Positions 23,161-36,754 of a stretch of DNA of 64,000 bases are shown here, one piece after another. Source of the stretch: Acheta domesticus (Eukaryota > Arthropoda > Insecta > Orthoptera > Gryllidae); NCBI GenBank assembly GCA_031308135.1, contig JAHLJT010009355.1, positions 7,241,074 to 7,305,073 of the forward strand, read 5' to 3'. The stretch's first letter is position 1. Every line of letters starts with the position of its first letter. Under the pieces are notes generated by a model. That model did not search any database. It was given only the letters and a program-made list of their open reading frames with translations, and was not told the DNA's origin. A program made the translations under genes and the position numbers.

Positions 23161-24806
23161 AGAATTTACTTCAGGTTTGGGGATAACCGTGACTTCTGTG
23201 CACTTAAATCAATACCAGATAGAAGTTTAAGTGGTTTTGTTAAGTCTGTAGAAGTAAACGTTGTCCCATTGAAAATGAGGCACAGTAAACTCGGATAAAA
23301 CTGGATGGGTGCAGGCGCATTTGAGGTACGTTAAAACCCAAAATACAATAATCTACACAGGTAAAATTGGAACGTACGTGAAGTGTACGAACATGTATAT
23401 TTCTGTTTTCTGCATGCGATTTCCCCACTTCTCCGGCCTCCAAGTTTGCGTTATCCCCGTTCATATTTGCATCCCCTCTTGCACCAACGTCAACGAGATC
23501 ACCCGCTGTGCGACCGAACGGCCTGATACGCTGCGGGACCTCGCACTGCATCGAGCACGAACTGTGAAGGAAGGTTCAATACATTACGCGCACGAAGGCT
23601 CCTCGAGCGTGTTGGCGGACTGTTCTAGAAACGCGATTACGCGCTTTTACAACGACTGCGCTGCTTACGTCCGGGGGTGTCGGTAACTCAGGTTTTTACT
23701 CGCCTATGAATTTCAATTTCGCGATGCCCTAGTAACAACGATAGAGGTAATGAGAATTTTCATATCAAATCATGAAGTCTCGGTGACGGTAAATGAGGGT
23801 AATATTTGTGTGAAATGCTAGAAAACGTTGATGTTCTTGACTTACGATATTAATGGTAATTGCATTACTTCCAAGTGTCTTATTTTTAATATTGAGTATA
23901 ACTTTCTTGAATATACCGATATTTTTTACTTTTTCGTGATCGGATAAGATTGCTCTCTAAAGAAATTTTTGAATTTGTGATTACCATTTCTGTTTTAAGC
24001 TCTCGTTTATTCATTAGAGACGAATAATGCTGTCATGCTAAAACTTGGTTTTGAAATTTTGTTGAAAGTGTATTCCTTGGTACAGAACCTTCACCTTCAA
24101 ATCAGAACACCTTCAAATCCGTGAAACCGGCCCCTCTCCGTTGAATCTTCCCGTTCGTTAATTCGCATTAAGATCCGCACGTGATCAACTTTCTATTCAA
24201 TACCTAATTATTCATTGATTACGTATTTATAAAATTTTATCGTTTGATTTAATTTTTCTAACCCGAAAATTTGATGTAATGAGCGCGACTTTTGTACAGA
24301 GAAGATTCTATTTTTTAATTGGTGACTTTGGTACTGAGAGAAAATGTTATGATCAAATACTGGAAGAGGAAGATATCGTAAACGGATAGTCTGCAAGGAA
24401 GTGCTTTCACATTGATGAAAAATGAAGTATTCCGAAGAAATACGTCCGTATTCGCAGAAGGAAATGAGATAGTTACTCTGCAGAATATTAAAATGCACTG
24501 TCAGAGGTTGGCATCAGTATTTATAGGACAGGGGTTTGATAAAGAATGATGCATAAGAATATTTTTCAACAGCCCAATCAAAGAATCAGAACATTTGTCT
24601 TCTTCTTCTTCGTCTTCTTCTTCTTTCGTTTGGGTCATCTAGGAACCACGCACCAATTTCATTGCTTCTTCCTTTGTCTTTCTTTCTTCTTCCTCCAGTA
24701 CTCTTTCATTTTCTCGCTGTGTATCATTTTTCTCTCCATTTTGATCTTGTCTTCTATTCCTTCCTGCCCTGCAATCCTTCCATTTCTAACACTTTCTTCT
24801 TAAACA

Positions 24807-24832
24807 TCTCTCTCTCTCTCTCTCTCTCTCTC
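24807..24832. repeat. (TC)n microsatellite
   Basis: Thirteen perfect TC dinucleotides within a longer pyrimidine-rich region. Confidence 0.9.
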
Positions 24833-25084
24833 CTGCTTCTCTTTCACTTATACTGTTTCCTTCCAAATCTTTCCTAACTTCTTGACTCCAGGCTATTGTC
24901 GACTTCTTGTTCCAATATTTAAAAATCTGCTTGGTTAATCAGTTGTCGTCCATTCTATATAAGTGTCCAAAAAATAGCAGTCGCCTCTTCCGTAATGTTT
25001 CTATAGTACGATAAACTTCTTCATTACTTCATTGAAACATTTGTTTTCACTATTTACGCAAATACAAATTAGAAGCGAATTCGA

Positions 25085-25440
25085 TCTCGATTTATCATTG
25101 ACGTCTCCCCCGGCGCAATGCCTCACAGCGCGAGTGAGACGGAGGGAGCGAACGGGGAGCGGTGGCGAGGGCGCCTGGATCTCACGTCGCCCTGTAACGG
25201 TGACAAACCCGCGCTTTAATTGACAGTAACGCGTTGACGCATGGACGCCGCCCCGCGTCGTTCGGATCGCCGCCGCACGCTCTCCGCCGCTCGTTTGTTT
25301 GCGCGCGCGCGGGCGCCGTCGCTAACGGCGTCGCGACGCCGCGTCGGGCGACGCCTCGTGACGCATCGCTGTTGACGCGCGCGTTCGTCACGCCGCCGCA
25401 AGACAGCGCTGCTGGCGCGCCGAACTAGAGTCCCTGGATA
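25085..25440. promoter_or_regulatory. CG-rich island with a PBX/Meis-like site
   Basis: A compact CpG-dense block. TTTAATTGACAGT (about 25215-25227) is one base from the TGATTGACAG composite of PBX and Meis proteins. CpG-bearing words such as GACGC and GCGCGC recur throughout. The overlapping arginine/alanine-rich frames are composition artefacts. Confidence 0.4.
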
Positions 25441-25444
25441 CAGA

Positions 25445-28400
25445 GAGTAACGCATTCCCGCACAGATCCCGCCATTTTATATCTGGTTGTCAGGAAAATG
25501 GAAACCGTGTCGTATTCTACACGTTGAGAACGACGAATCTACCCCAAACCAATATTATTATTCTTGAAAATTTTCATAATGTCCTCAATTATTACAATAT
25601 CCCTTCAGTTCCTGTTTGGTGCCTGAGGGGTTGTCGCGTGAGTGGATATTAAATGGCAGCGGTTGCGCTACTCGCTGTATCTAGGGAGTCTAGCCGAACG
25701 AAAGAGAGGCGGTGCCGTTATGGGGAGTGCGGGAGTCGAACTGTTTGCGTGTGCTTCTGACAATTTTATTACCGCTTCGGATTCCTTTTATGCATTTGTA
25801 CTTTTCCAAATTTTCTTTTGAAAACCCCTCTATCTTTTCTTTTAGATTATACATGAATGATATCCTCGTATAAATAACATTTTCAAGTAATAAAATATTA
25901 ATTATCTAATTAACAAAATGAAAGGGTATATCTAATTTTATAATGCATGAACACTACATAACGATTTTGTGTACACGGAGGTTTTAGAACAATAACAATT
26001 TACATGGAAAATAAGATTTGAACGTACTCATGAAAAAACTAATGTGACCACATCGTTCATATGAAATCTACAAATTTCTGAATTTACAATAGGATGGATT
26101 AAAAATGCTAAGTTTTTTCTGAGTATAAAGAATTATCTACATTTAGACAAGGGAACAATATTCTTCATGTCTACGTAATAATTCGCAAAGAACAGTAAAT
26201 TGATAACATGAGATGTCAATTAAAGTAAAATAAGTACAGAGGAACACAGTGTGGTAATTTATGAACCATCTTTAATGAATGTGTAAATACGGACTGCAAG
26301 ATAAAAGAACTTCTGAAAAAATGCTTGATGAGGACAAAGAAAAATGATTTTTACGTAATTATTAAGCAACACATTTTCTACCGACACATATGTACTCCTC
26401 TTTTTACTTTCGCGGGCCAGTCATTTCTCATCTTACTCTCTTGTACTTTATAAAATTCCACCTTTAGTTTATGTTATTCGTTTGAGGTATTTGTTTGTAA
26501 CCTTTGATGTCAGTACATAACATATCTTGGAAATGTGTTGAAATACGAGGCGACTTTTTTATTACAAAAGTTTCCATTGCTCTTTTGTAACTTTCAAAAA
26601 GTCTACTGCTGTTAGTGAGACATACGAATGTGAAGAAGCTAATTTGCTACCTTCACGTAACTGGAATATTTACAATTACAAAACTCTTGCTTCTGGAAGC
26701 CTCACGAAAAGAAAATAAATATATTAATTTGCGACCCTCTTACACCCAGGAGTTTGCGTCTAGAAGTTGCATTCACCTCTTGGTCCCCCTCCTTTTCTGT
26801 ATTTTTGTGCGAGACTCCTGAGCCATAAAAATTAAACTCCATTATCTGCTAAAATTATCTATGGAGAGACTAAATGGTTTTATCTCATTAAGGAAGACCT
26901 TTTTTTTAAAAACACTGGGAATTATTTATCCTTTCTTACTCCCTCGGCACCGGGGGCACACAAGTAGGCAACTTGAAGAATATTTCCTTTTTCTCGACTT
27001 CGCAGTGAGAATGCAAATATATAGACGTATATTTTTGGACAGCGGCGTCACAATTTCTCACCCCGGCCGTCTGTTCGTCTTGTGTTTTTGCAGACTTTGC
27101 CCCTCTTTGCCGGCACCGCGCACCGGGTGGCAAACTCGGCAATTAATAGTGAAGAATGTATAGTGTTAGGAGGCGGAGGAAGAGTTTTCAAGGGGGCTTT
27201 GCGAAAGGATGACATTTTAAATGAGGCGTCTTTTCCGTGGGAGGCGACGGAGGCGGTGGCGGTGGTACTGTCGAGAGAAGCGGCGGGGGTAAAGATGCGC
27301 AGTGGTACGAAATTCGATTCCTCGAGGACACACTGCTTCTATCGAATTCATTTCTCAAAACCGTTTTCATTATTTACAATAGCATTTTATATTCCTCTTT
27401 ATTCACAAGTTGCAGTCTGTACTACTTCGCACTATTGACAGCGATTAGCTGCTTTAAGTAATTTGGAGATTTTGGAGATCAACGTTAAGGTCGTATTATC
27501 ACTCACCTTGTTCCAAACTTTGACAATTTACATTAGGATTTTTTCTTATATATTTTAATAATCGGACTTTACAACGAATATAATTATTCTGTAATCATTG
27601 TATCAATAGAGTTGTTAGAAATAAGACTACATTCTAAAAATGTTAATTGTTCAATTGCTGAACTTCACAACGTAGCTTTAAAGTCTAAAAAAGAAAATTA
27701 ATATTCTACTATCCTTGTAAATAAGAGCATGACATATTAATTACAATAACCCTTTCAAACGTGTGAATAGCTAAAAAAAGATTCTGTGTCGTTGATGCAT
27801 TGAGATGTGATGTTTTTATCTTATCAAAACTCTTAAGATAATATTAAAACTATTTTCAATAAAAATCGTTTTGTTTCTGAATAACTTAACATGTGTAGCT
27901 AATTATGACAAAGCTTTAGAACAGAAATGCAGCAGCAGCCTTTCGTAAACTAGTTTGTCCTTTTTCCTAGATCACTGTACTAAAATGCAAACCAATACCT
28001 CTATAAAATGTAGTCAAACAATGAATTATCTAGAAGAAAAAGACGTCAAACCTACTCTACTGTTCTCAAGCATTGAAAAAAAGGTCATTCATTTTGGTAA
28101 AATTACAAGTATTTCAATAACTTCTAATTTGAGATTGAAGTATAACGGAAATAAGGAGTAAAATAGTCGAAAGCCATTACTATCTAAAACGGTAAATTGC
28201 AATAGTCTCTAGTGACCATTGATAACTAATGCTAATGAATAGACATATGAAAAGACACAGAACTAGTTTTGAAATATTATTAATATAACAAGTTAGATCA
28301 TAAATATAACTGCAATATTGCACCAGTTCTTTAGTCTTCATGAGGTAAGTGTAGGAAAGTGAGGGTTGCCAATAATATTAAGTTTAGGTGCATTCATAAT

Positions 28401-30106
28401 CAATTATTGAATATCAGAATAAAATGATCCAGCTTCACATATTACATACTTCAAACATTACATCACTGACGCGAAAATGACATTGTGTCTCATGAGCTGA
28501 CATGCTTCTTTTAAATGGTGAAACATATTGTAAATTATCTATACTACTTGCACCTTAAATTGCAAATTTTGTTTTGATGAATTACGCATGTGGAAAAATT
28601 TTATCCCACTCATTAATATGATCCAAATATATCATATTTGCAAAATATACAATTGCTTCCGTGTATTTTGAGAGTTACGGAAGTACTCGTAGATTGTGTA
28701 ATGATTATGGAGAACTATCGGAAAAAAATAAGCAGGTCATCATTATTCCTGTATCGCATTTTTAAATCTCCTCACTATTTTCCTTACTGTATATTCCTAG
28801 TTGGTGTATTTAAGGTAAGGATTATTTTAGGTAGAATTGATAGAGGGTAGGGATTCCAGATCTCGTAAAGTCGTGCACAGATAGGATTCGTATTATATCA
28901 TGCGCAGTTTTTAACTTTTTTCACTAAATCAAAAATCTCACAATTCACACTCAACACTATTTAATCGCATTCCTTTTGTCACTTACCTTCTTCAATGACA
29001 CTAAAAGTTCTCATGACAATTGTTTGCCTTGAGTTTTTATGAAGGTTCTATATGACTTATCGACTCTCGCTCGTTTCTTTCCAAATCGTTTTATAGTGAT
29101 CAAATCACTTTTCACGTTAATATCTTCATTATGTCCCTATTCATTCCCTCAATTCTATTATTCCATATTTTGATTTTCGTTCTCAAAATACATTGTAGGA
29201 CTTGCCAGAACGTGGTACATGTATTACAATTCCTGCTTTACATTTTCGTTTCGTTTTCGTTTGGTCAGTCTACAATTTCAAAATTGGCTCAATTATAAGT
29301 TTCAACTTTCTAGGATACCTCAAGGGCGGTATACACCGCACATCTGTGAAGGCGGCAACAACGTAAGACGTTGAGTAATTTAGTAAGAGATTAATCATTG
29401 TTTCTGCAAAATGTTTCAATATTTTTTGCCTGGATTTCACTCGGAGACACTGTGCGCCGAGGGCGACCTCTTGGGGGGGCGGCGGGTACCTCGCACGCCC
29501 CGACAGCCCTGCGCCGCTTCGGAGAGAAGACAATTGAAAGTAGCTTTCTATGTTTTATAAATTGTGTTTAATGTGTAGAGAGGCAAAACAAAGAGGTGAA
29601 GCCGGAGGTGCGACGAGAGGCGAGGCGGGAGCTGTGAATATTAAGAAATGTCTTCCTCTCAACCGGGCTGGATGAGTTGAACCGAGCGTATTTGTCACAA
29701 TTTGTTTCCAGCAATGCCACTGGCAGACCCGTTAGTCTTAAATGTTCTTTATCACAGGAATGAAATGATTAACAGTCTTAAGTTTCTTGAATTAATTTAG
29801 GGTTCTCTGTGCCGATCTCTGGTTTCCTCTGTGAGATGATATCTGAGATATAAACGGAAAGGATTCGTATTTGCCCTTACGTTCTGCCATTATTGCCAGA
29901 GTTAAAATATTATTATTAAATCGCTTTTTGTTGATGTATTGCAGGAATAAAACTTGATTATGGCAGTCTGGCACGATTTCTACAGTCTATATTTATACAT
30001 TCTGTATTGCCTACAATCTGTATTACGAATTGGCGCAGAAATTCAAAGAAAACCATGCCACTTGGCAACGTGAAAGGTCTCTAATAGTTTTTTATCTACT
30101 CAGCAA
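25445..30106. other. AT-rich non-coding spacer
   Basis: I see no gene. Small GC-richer patches lie at about 27160-27320 and 29450-29640. A strong donor-like CATGAG-GTAAGT sits near 28342 without a plausible exon. Confidence 0.5.
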
Positions 30107-30530
30107 CATGAGAAAATCCAAAATCAAAGAAAAAAGATCGATTTTGACTGAAAAATACAAAAATGTGATTATGTTATTCCGCCTATATACTCGCTTATAA
30201 TTCTCATAGTTGATGCGTCACTACTGACCACGTGACTAAAGTCATATGACAGCAAGGCTCCAAGGAAGATGAACATTCGCCATTAAAAATTTGCTCTTTA
30301 CGGGATTGCGTCATGAAACAGCAACTTTTTTGATATTTTTCATACCTAAAGGATTGGGAAAATGTATTAAATAGACTATACTATGTTATTGTAGTATCCT
30401 TGAAATAATTTTTTGTTAAAATATTTAATTTATTGCTGTGTTATACGACAATATTTTTTTGTTCTTGCGCGGTACGCGTACTTTGTTGTTTTTTAACCCA
30501 TTTTGTGTGGTTTTATTCAGCAACATTTAT
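30107..30530 (+). repeat. Unclassified dispersed repeat, copy A
   Basis: This copy aligns with 40701-41226 in the same order and orientation. Shared blocks include GTTATTCCGCCTA (30173-30185), GTCATATGACAGCAAGGCT (30241-30259) with one difference, and AAATATTTAATTTATT (near 30419). It has no coding capacity and no terminal inverted repeats that I can see. Confidence 0.65.
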
Positions 30531-31950
30531 GCTACTTTAAGTCACTACTATTGCCCTATGATTGTCAACATTATTTAGTGCGTTGATTTGAAACCAGAAG
30601 TGTTCCAAAATTACTAAGAATTTCTTGTAGAGTGTATTGAATTACATTTCTAATTTTCTCAGTATGTTATTATTATGACTAAACAAATAATTTCGCACAT
30701 TGAAATTTCAACAGTTGAACATTTTTTTATTTTATAAACATTTTAAATGTCCAGAATAGTGCTTTCATAATGAAATTTTTGTCAAAATATAAATTAAGGC
30801 GGTTTTCAGACTACTGTAGACAGTACTACGGTATGAAATCTGCATTTTAACAGCATGATCACGAAATATTTTTTCCGATGATTTTGAAATGAGTAAAACA
30901 TGTAACACAATAGATTATTTTGGTCCAGAATACTTAATGATCAGTTTTTGCTGGAAGGAGGGGATACTTACAGTTCAGTTTCACTTTGTAGATTACATAA
31001 TTTTCCAAGTTAATAAAGAGAATATTTATGAATATATTTTATTTTAAAATTGGCACTCACACAAACTTTGATATCAATTTTCTACTTTTCCAACTTATTA
31101 GATTTACATTAGAGTTTTTTTTCACAATTAACCCAAACAAGAATTAGATCATTATATTGAGAGCCTACAATGGATAGTAAATATTTATTCTATTCAAGAA
31201 TTTTTCAATATAATGCGCATCAATATTCGTAGGTTAAAATAATTTCTTGAATGTAATCCAATATACTAATATTTTAACCCCACTGATGTTTTAACTTTTA
31301 TGCGGATTACATTTGACGTGTATTCGCTGACGAGATAAATTTTATCCATGAATCGATGTAATGTTAAGAACGTATGTCTACTGATTAGAATTTGATAACC
31401 TTCCAATTGTCGACTCCTTCCACTCGGTCGCCATTGGTTGACAGTGCTCACTATTGATGCAACATTCGTTGATAAGTTTTTAATTTTTTTCTAACCTTTT
31501 TTATGTAAATATAATATTCCCGTTTATTATTTATGATTTAAAAATCGTTTGAGAATTATTTGCAATGAAAATAAAAAATCATGAATGGTCTTCATTACTA
31601 TTTTAAATTTTTTGTATACATATATGTGACATTGTGTTCTCCATACAATAAAGCCTCCCCACATTTTAAACATCGCAATAGTTTTCTCCGTTTTGTTCTT
31701 GCAACAATCAACATTTAATGTTTTCATTCTGAACGGTAGTTTTTTCTGAATCTCACTGGCCGTTCCAAATGCGAAGACAGATAATTTTGTGCACCGTTGC
31801 AGACAGCTCCTCTCTGCGTATGAGACGTTTAGAAAGTTCAAATAGCAAAGCTATAAGAAATGTAATTTGTTCCGATTCATATAGAATGGCTCTGGAATCT
31901 CGCCCACAGAACACGTTCTCGAATCTCAAGGAGCTAGCGAGGCACACGTA
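30531..31950. other. AT-rich non-coding spacer
   Basis: Only short, low-complexity frames are present and nothing is recognisable. Confidence 0.5.
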
Positions 31951-31954
31951 TCAG

Positions 31955-32720
31955 AGGTGAAGTGTCGCCGCCACCCGCGACAGCAACACCTCAAACGGCG
32001 CGGGGGAGCGGGAGGGGGCGGGCCGATGAGTGTCACCCCCCCCCATCGCCACCTCTCCGCCGCCTCGCCCCCCTCCTCCTCACCTCTCCTCCCCCGCCCC
32101 CCGCCGCCCGCACCCACTCGCTGTCCTAAGTCCAATTACTTGCCGGAGCCTTCACTGAGATATCCGAAACATGTAGCTAATTTCAACTGCTTCGTGGAAT
32201 GCCTGATTTGCTTCTTGGTATCTGATCAAGAAACTTGAACCTGCCCCCGTTCTCGCGCCCCGCCTTACCCAACCACCCACCCACCCCTGGCCCCCCCTCC
32301 TCCGCGTAAATACCGTCTTCCCCTCCCCTCCCTTCCCCCCGCCCCGCCCCACCCCGCCCCGCCCCACGCCGCGCTGCTCGCGCTGTCAAGTGCCGCTCAG
32401 ACTCACCCTCAGTCTCGACTCAACTCGCAATTTCTGGCGTCTTGTCTCCCGCTGCAGGCGTACAATTATTTGCAATAAACTGTTTTAGAATTAATTCCGC
32501 GTGCACGTGGAATTTCGAGCGGCGATGCGGGCGCCGAGTTAACGCGCGCGGCGGCGATGGTCGTAACTGTGTCGGAAAATCGTCCGGTCGTCTTCGCAGC
32601 CTCGTCCCGCCCCGCCCCGCCCCTCCCCGCCACTCCCACCGAATTCGAGACTGGCGGGTGCATTGCATTGGGCGGTGGTGCAATGAACGTGGAATGTCAG
32701 TCACAGAATCTGCATCTTGG
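31955..32720. promoter_or_regulatory. CG-rich island with homeodomain and TEAD-like words
   Basis: Two CG-dense blocks enclose a balanced patch (about 32125-32240). The patch contains CCAATTACTTG (an Nkx/homeodomain-type core when read on the minus strand) and GTGGAATGCC (a Scalloped/TEAD-type core, near 32193). A second patch at 32455-32520 has ACAATTATTTGC and GAATTAATTCC. The motif matches are direct; function is inference. Confidence 0.4.
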
Positions 32721-32724
32721 ATTT

Positions 32725-35515
32725 CATCTCCATGTCTATTGCTCTGAATTGTAGGTTTAATGTTTTTTCATTACCGAGGCCACTTAATGGGGTTTTATGA
32801 TTGCGAAAGTAAATGAAACTGTTTAGTGAAGATATTAAATATTATTACACGAATTAATTTTTACCCATTCTCCTGAATCGTTCGATTGTATTTGTAAGAA
32901 ACGTAAGGTTTGAATAGTGTTTGGTAGGACGAAAGCTGAAGTACGATCATTGTATTATATCTCACATGTAGAACTCTCTGGATATGTCAATGTAAGGAAG
33001 ATATTATAATAAAAATTGCATTTGATGTTTACAGGTTCATATTAGCTTTTTGTAATAATTTAATAAATGTTTAAGATGTATAAAGTTAATGGATACGGCG
33101 TGTACAGACCGAACATAATGATGATTAAAATTTAAGTACGATATTATAAATCAGTGTAAGAGAAAAAAAATCAATTTTACAACAGTAATTTAATTTAAAT
33201 GTACTACAGAAGTGATCAATATTGAAATACTTTTTCATGGAATTACATTTACATTTGCGGGTATGTAATTTATTCTGACCATTTTTGACTTATATTTCTT
33301 CTATGACGCTAAAAATTAATTCGTTTTAAATTAATTATCGTAATATTATTTTAGCTACTATAATTCCAAGTATTAACCAACTATAATATAAATAAAATGT
33401 ACTAATACATTTATAATAAGCTGATCTGTAATATTATTGGAATTAGAAGCGATAACGTTTCCAAAATGAATTGTGCGAAGCAGGATCGCATCAAGACAGC
33501 AATCCAAATGAGGTCGCCAGGTGTATAAAAACCGTGTAAACAAAGTCTAGCTGGAGACGTATTCTCAAAAATCACCTTTTTTTGCGAACCACAATCTTCT
33601 TCCTGACTCCATTACGGACAACAATCGTCATCTCACGGCCAACATTTAATTAATCTTCTCGAGGAAAGTGAACATCGACAAACAAACAAAGCAGAAGAAC
33701 AAAGAAACAAGGAAACTTTTTTAAAACAAGGAAAAGGGGGAACCGACTCGGAAGAGAAAAAAGAAGGTAGGCGGAGCAAGACAAGAATGAAGATGTTGAT
33801 CCGTCAGAAGCTACTATTCCACACGACCACTTGGAATTATTGAGGGTTGCTGCCTCGTCTTGAGAATGTTATCAAGCGTAATTCCGGAAAATTTCATTAA
33901 AGTCTTTTCTCGTCCCTTTTTTCGGAGGCGGTGGAAGAACAGCCAACCGGCGCCAGGAGGGGCGGGAGAGGGGGCGGAGGGATACCTTTTATCTGAAGTC
34001 AAATGAAAGCTCGCAAGTAAGAAAGTAACCCAGTTTTTTTAATCGTCTTGAGAAGGCGATTAATTAACTCTCTTCTCAGGACACTTTGGGACCAGTGTCG
34101 ACGCGTCCTGCCCCACGGTGGGAGTAGGATTGGGTGGGGGAAAGGAGGGGAGGGGGCGAGGATTTGCAATTTGAGGATCGCTTCACGAAAGGCCCGCGGC
34201 CGATGCAGGCCATTTCGTCGGAGGCGTATTGTCGGAAAGATTGACGACTTCGAGCAAACACTGTTACCTTCGGTGGTACTGGATGATTAAAACAATAATA
34301 GTTTTTACTACTAAATAAAACCTCAGTATTCTTTATTGAAATGCGGTCTCGCGTTTTGTTGTTAGCGCACTTACGGCTGACGGTACCGATCAGGCTAAAC
34401 CTCAGTTTCTAGCATACGGATTTGTTTTGACTAGTTTATTTCAGTGATTCCCCAAGTTTATACAACCTGAAATTGTTTCAGCATTATTGATGAGAGTTGC
34501 AACATTGTATACTGTATTCTTTACTTTTTATGAAATGAGGTTGATTCCATGGGATTTCATAAAACATTGGACTCTTTAAATCAGATTTCCGTGTAATTTA
34601 TAATATACAATTGTTGAAGTCTTGTGAATTAACTGAATAAGAGAATTGATGCCTCTACACTACACAAATGAGTATATCGTCAAACTGTCACTCGTATATT
34701 AATTTCATTTGATCCTCCGTCATTTTACCGTCCCCCAAACAAATCACCACTGAATCACATGGTATTCACTAAGGTATAGTGAAGTGGAAACGTTTAATCA
34801 AAACAGGCTTGTGCTGAAAAAGTAACTGGAATAGAAGTGAATAAATTATTTTTTATTTGTACCTGAATGATAATCCTTAATTTTGTGGATCATTAAATTT
34901 ACATATTAAATTGATTAATTTTTTCATGATAGTTAAAAAGATTATTTTGACTTATATTTTTAAGTTGCATCATGTTGACAATTTATTGTCAAGAGATTCA
35001 AGTTTCTGAATCTTTCTATTGTCTCTCCGTTTGGTTATGAATCATGAAATACTGCCACGTCAGCTTCTTCAGTACACTGAAAGTATCTGGAAGACATGGA
35101 GCTGAATGTTTCAAAATCTTAGTAATCTTTGCAGTTGAAAAGTTAATACTCGAAAACCATGTATATAATATTCTTCAAAAATTTTATTCCGTGTACTTTG
35201 TTCTAGTTTCATTAAAATGCCATAAAGTACCGACTTGGTAAAAATTAAATTCATACTTTTATTTTCGTATAGAATATTATTTCTGAGAAAAAAACGAATG
35301 TTTAACGATACATTCAACAACACAGTGTTTATTCAAATGAAGTAAAATTTGTAAAATTTCTAATAATGTTGTAAAATTTGAAATTGCTATATTTCTTCAT
35401 TTTTCTTCGAAGAGAGTGATGCAGACACGTTTTAAATATTTACTCCTCTAAAAATAACAAACATATATTAATTAAATCTCGAGCAATTGCCCACACTAAT
35501 GGCTTTCGGGAGAAC
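32725..35515. other. AT-rich non-coding spacer
   Basis: I see no gene. A polypurine-leaning stretch lies at 33680-33775 and a modest GC-rich patch at about 33910-34260. Confidence 0.5.
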
Positions 35516-35519
35516 CAAA

Positions 35520-36505
35520 ACCCTATAACCCGTATTGCCTCCACCTCAACTTCCCTCCCTCGCCGAATCGCCCGCCGCCTTAATGAACGCAGCATTTTTC
35601 TCGGCCCAAACAACGCGCCGGCGACACCCGCGCCGCGCCGCCGTTCGCAGCGAAAATGTTAATTTGATTCTCAAAGCGAAGCGGCCGCGGATGCCTCGAG
35701 GCGGCACCAACGAAGTCTCAGCGGGAGATTAGTTCCTCCGAATTTTAGAAATACCGTCTCGGGCGGGGGTGTACGACCGGAGCGGGGAGGGGCGGCACGA
35801 GGACGGCGTGGGGGGGGGGGCAAAGGGTTGCGACGTCGCTCCCGCAGCGACGGAAGAGCGCGGCATCGCCGGAAGACCTCGCGTGCGAGCTGACGTTTAA
35901 GGGAATGTGTAGAAGGAAAGGGTGGTGAGGAGCGAGCAGGGTGTAAGATCTTGAAGCTTAATTGGATTTAATTAACATTAGTCGTACCGTGTTGTATGTC
36001 GAGTAGAGTAGGATTGCAATACTTGTGTTGTCGGCGCGGAGCGGCGCGGTGCCGCGTCTGGGTCTGCGTTGGCGCCTACTCCCCGCCCCCCTCCACGCCT
36101 CACCCCCGCGTCGTCTTCCGCCGGTGCGCCCTGCGACACGAGGCGACGCCCCCTTGTGTTACAACTTGAACGGGACGCGGAGGTGAGGCGCGGGAGTGAG
36201 GGTATCGTTCGCATAACTCGAGCCTCCTCCTCCTCCTCCAACGCCTTCTCCGCTGCTGCGGACGTCTTACACACAACGCGAGGCACATGAGCGGGCGCCG
36301 CCCCTCCCCCGCCCGCGCGAAATGACACCCACTCGTGCCTGAGCGGGCGACTGGAGCGGGGGGGGGGCAGCTGGGTGGAGACGGCGCCCGAGGTAGGCTG
36401 CGGGGAGATTTGGGTGGCTGGTGAGGCGTGGAAATAGTGGCGCGCAGGTGAGACGTCTCGGTTTGTGACGCTAGGAGAGAGGTGAGGCGAAGTGGAAAGT
36501 GGACA
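35520..36505. promoter_or_regulatory. CG-rich island next to a hAT-type insertion
   Basis: A CpG-dense block with a balanced patch near 35950-36000 that contains AATTGGATTTAATTAAC. The 204-codon minus frame 35978-36592 runs into the adjacent transposon end and is therefore not a gene. Confidence 0.35.
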
Positions 36506-36513
36506 TTCTATAG

Positions 36514-36746
36514 CAATGTTGTCAAGGTCGATGCCACGAGCGGGGTCCGTGGTACGAGTGCCACGACGAAATCGCCCCTCCACGCAGTTCATGACCCCGC
36601 CACCAGAGACAACGCCATCGCTATTGTAAAACGGCAGGGTTACTAATAGTTCTCTTTCCCTCCACTAGTTGCGCAGAGAAGCTCGTGGCGTGGCACGGTG
36701 CCACAACGCGTACCACTGTCACCAGTAGCAGATCTTGACACCACTG
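36514..36746. mobile_element. Non-autonomous hAT-type element, 233 bp, with perfect 8-bp target duplication
   Basis: TTCTATAG occurs immediately outside both ends (36506-36513 and 36747-36754). The ends are terminal inverted repeats: CAATGTTGTCAAGGTC on the left and CAGTGGTGTCAAGATC reading inwards from the right, 13 of 16 identical, with further imperfect complementarity inside. An 8-bp duplication and CA(G)...TG-type ends are diagnostic of hAT elements. There is no transposase, so a partner supplied it in trans. The class is secure; the family name is not known. Confidence 0.88.
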
Positions 36747-36754
36747 TTCTATAG

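Larger units (their letters stand above)
22271..25080. other. Non-coding or unclassified spacer
   Basis: The part up to about 23100 and the segment 23400-23700 have intermediate GC. They hold minus frames (22632-22913, 22326-22622) and a plus frame (23309-23686) of 93-125 codons with no recognisable domain. The remainder is AT-rich with pyrimidine-rich runs near 24595-24840. Confidence 0.4.

Noticed and set aside
35978..36592. 204-codon minus frame
   Set aside because: Its start region lies inside the terminal part of a hAT-type element, so the frame crosses a transposon junction.
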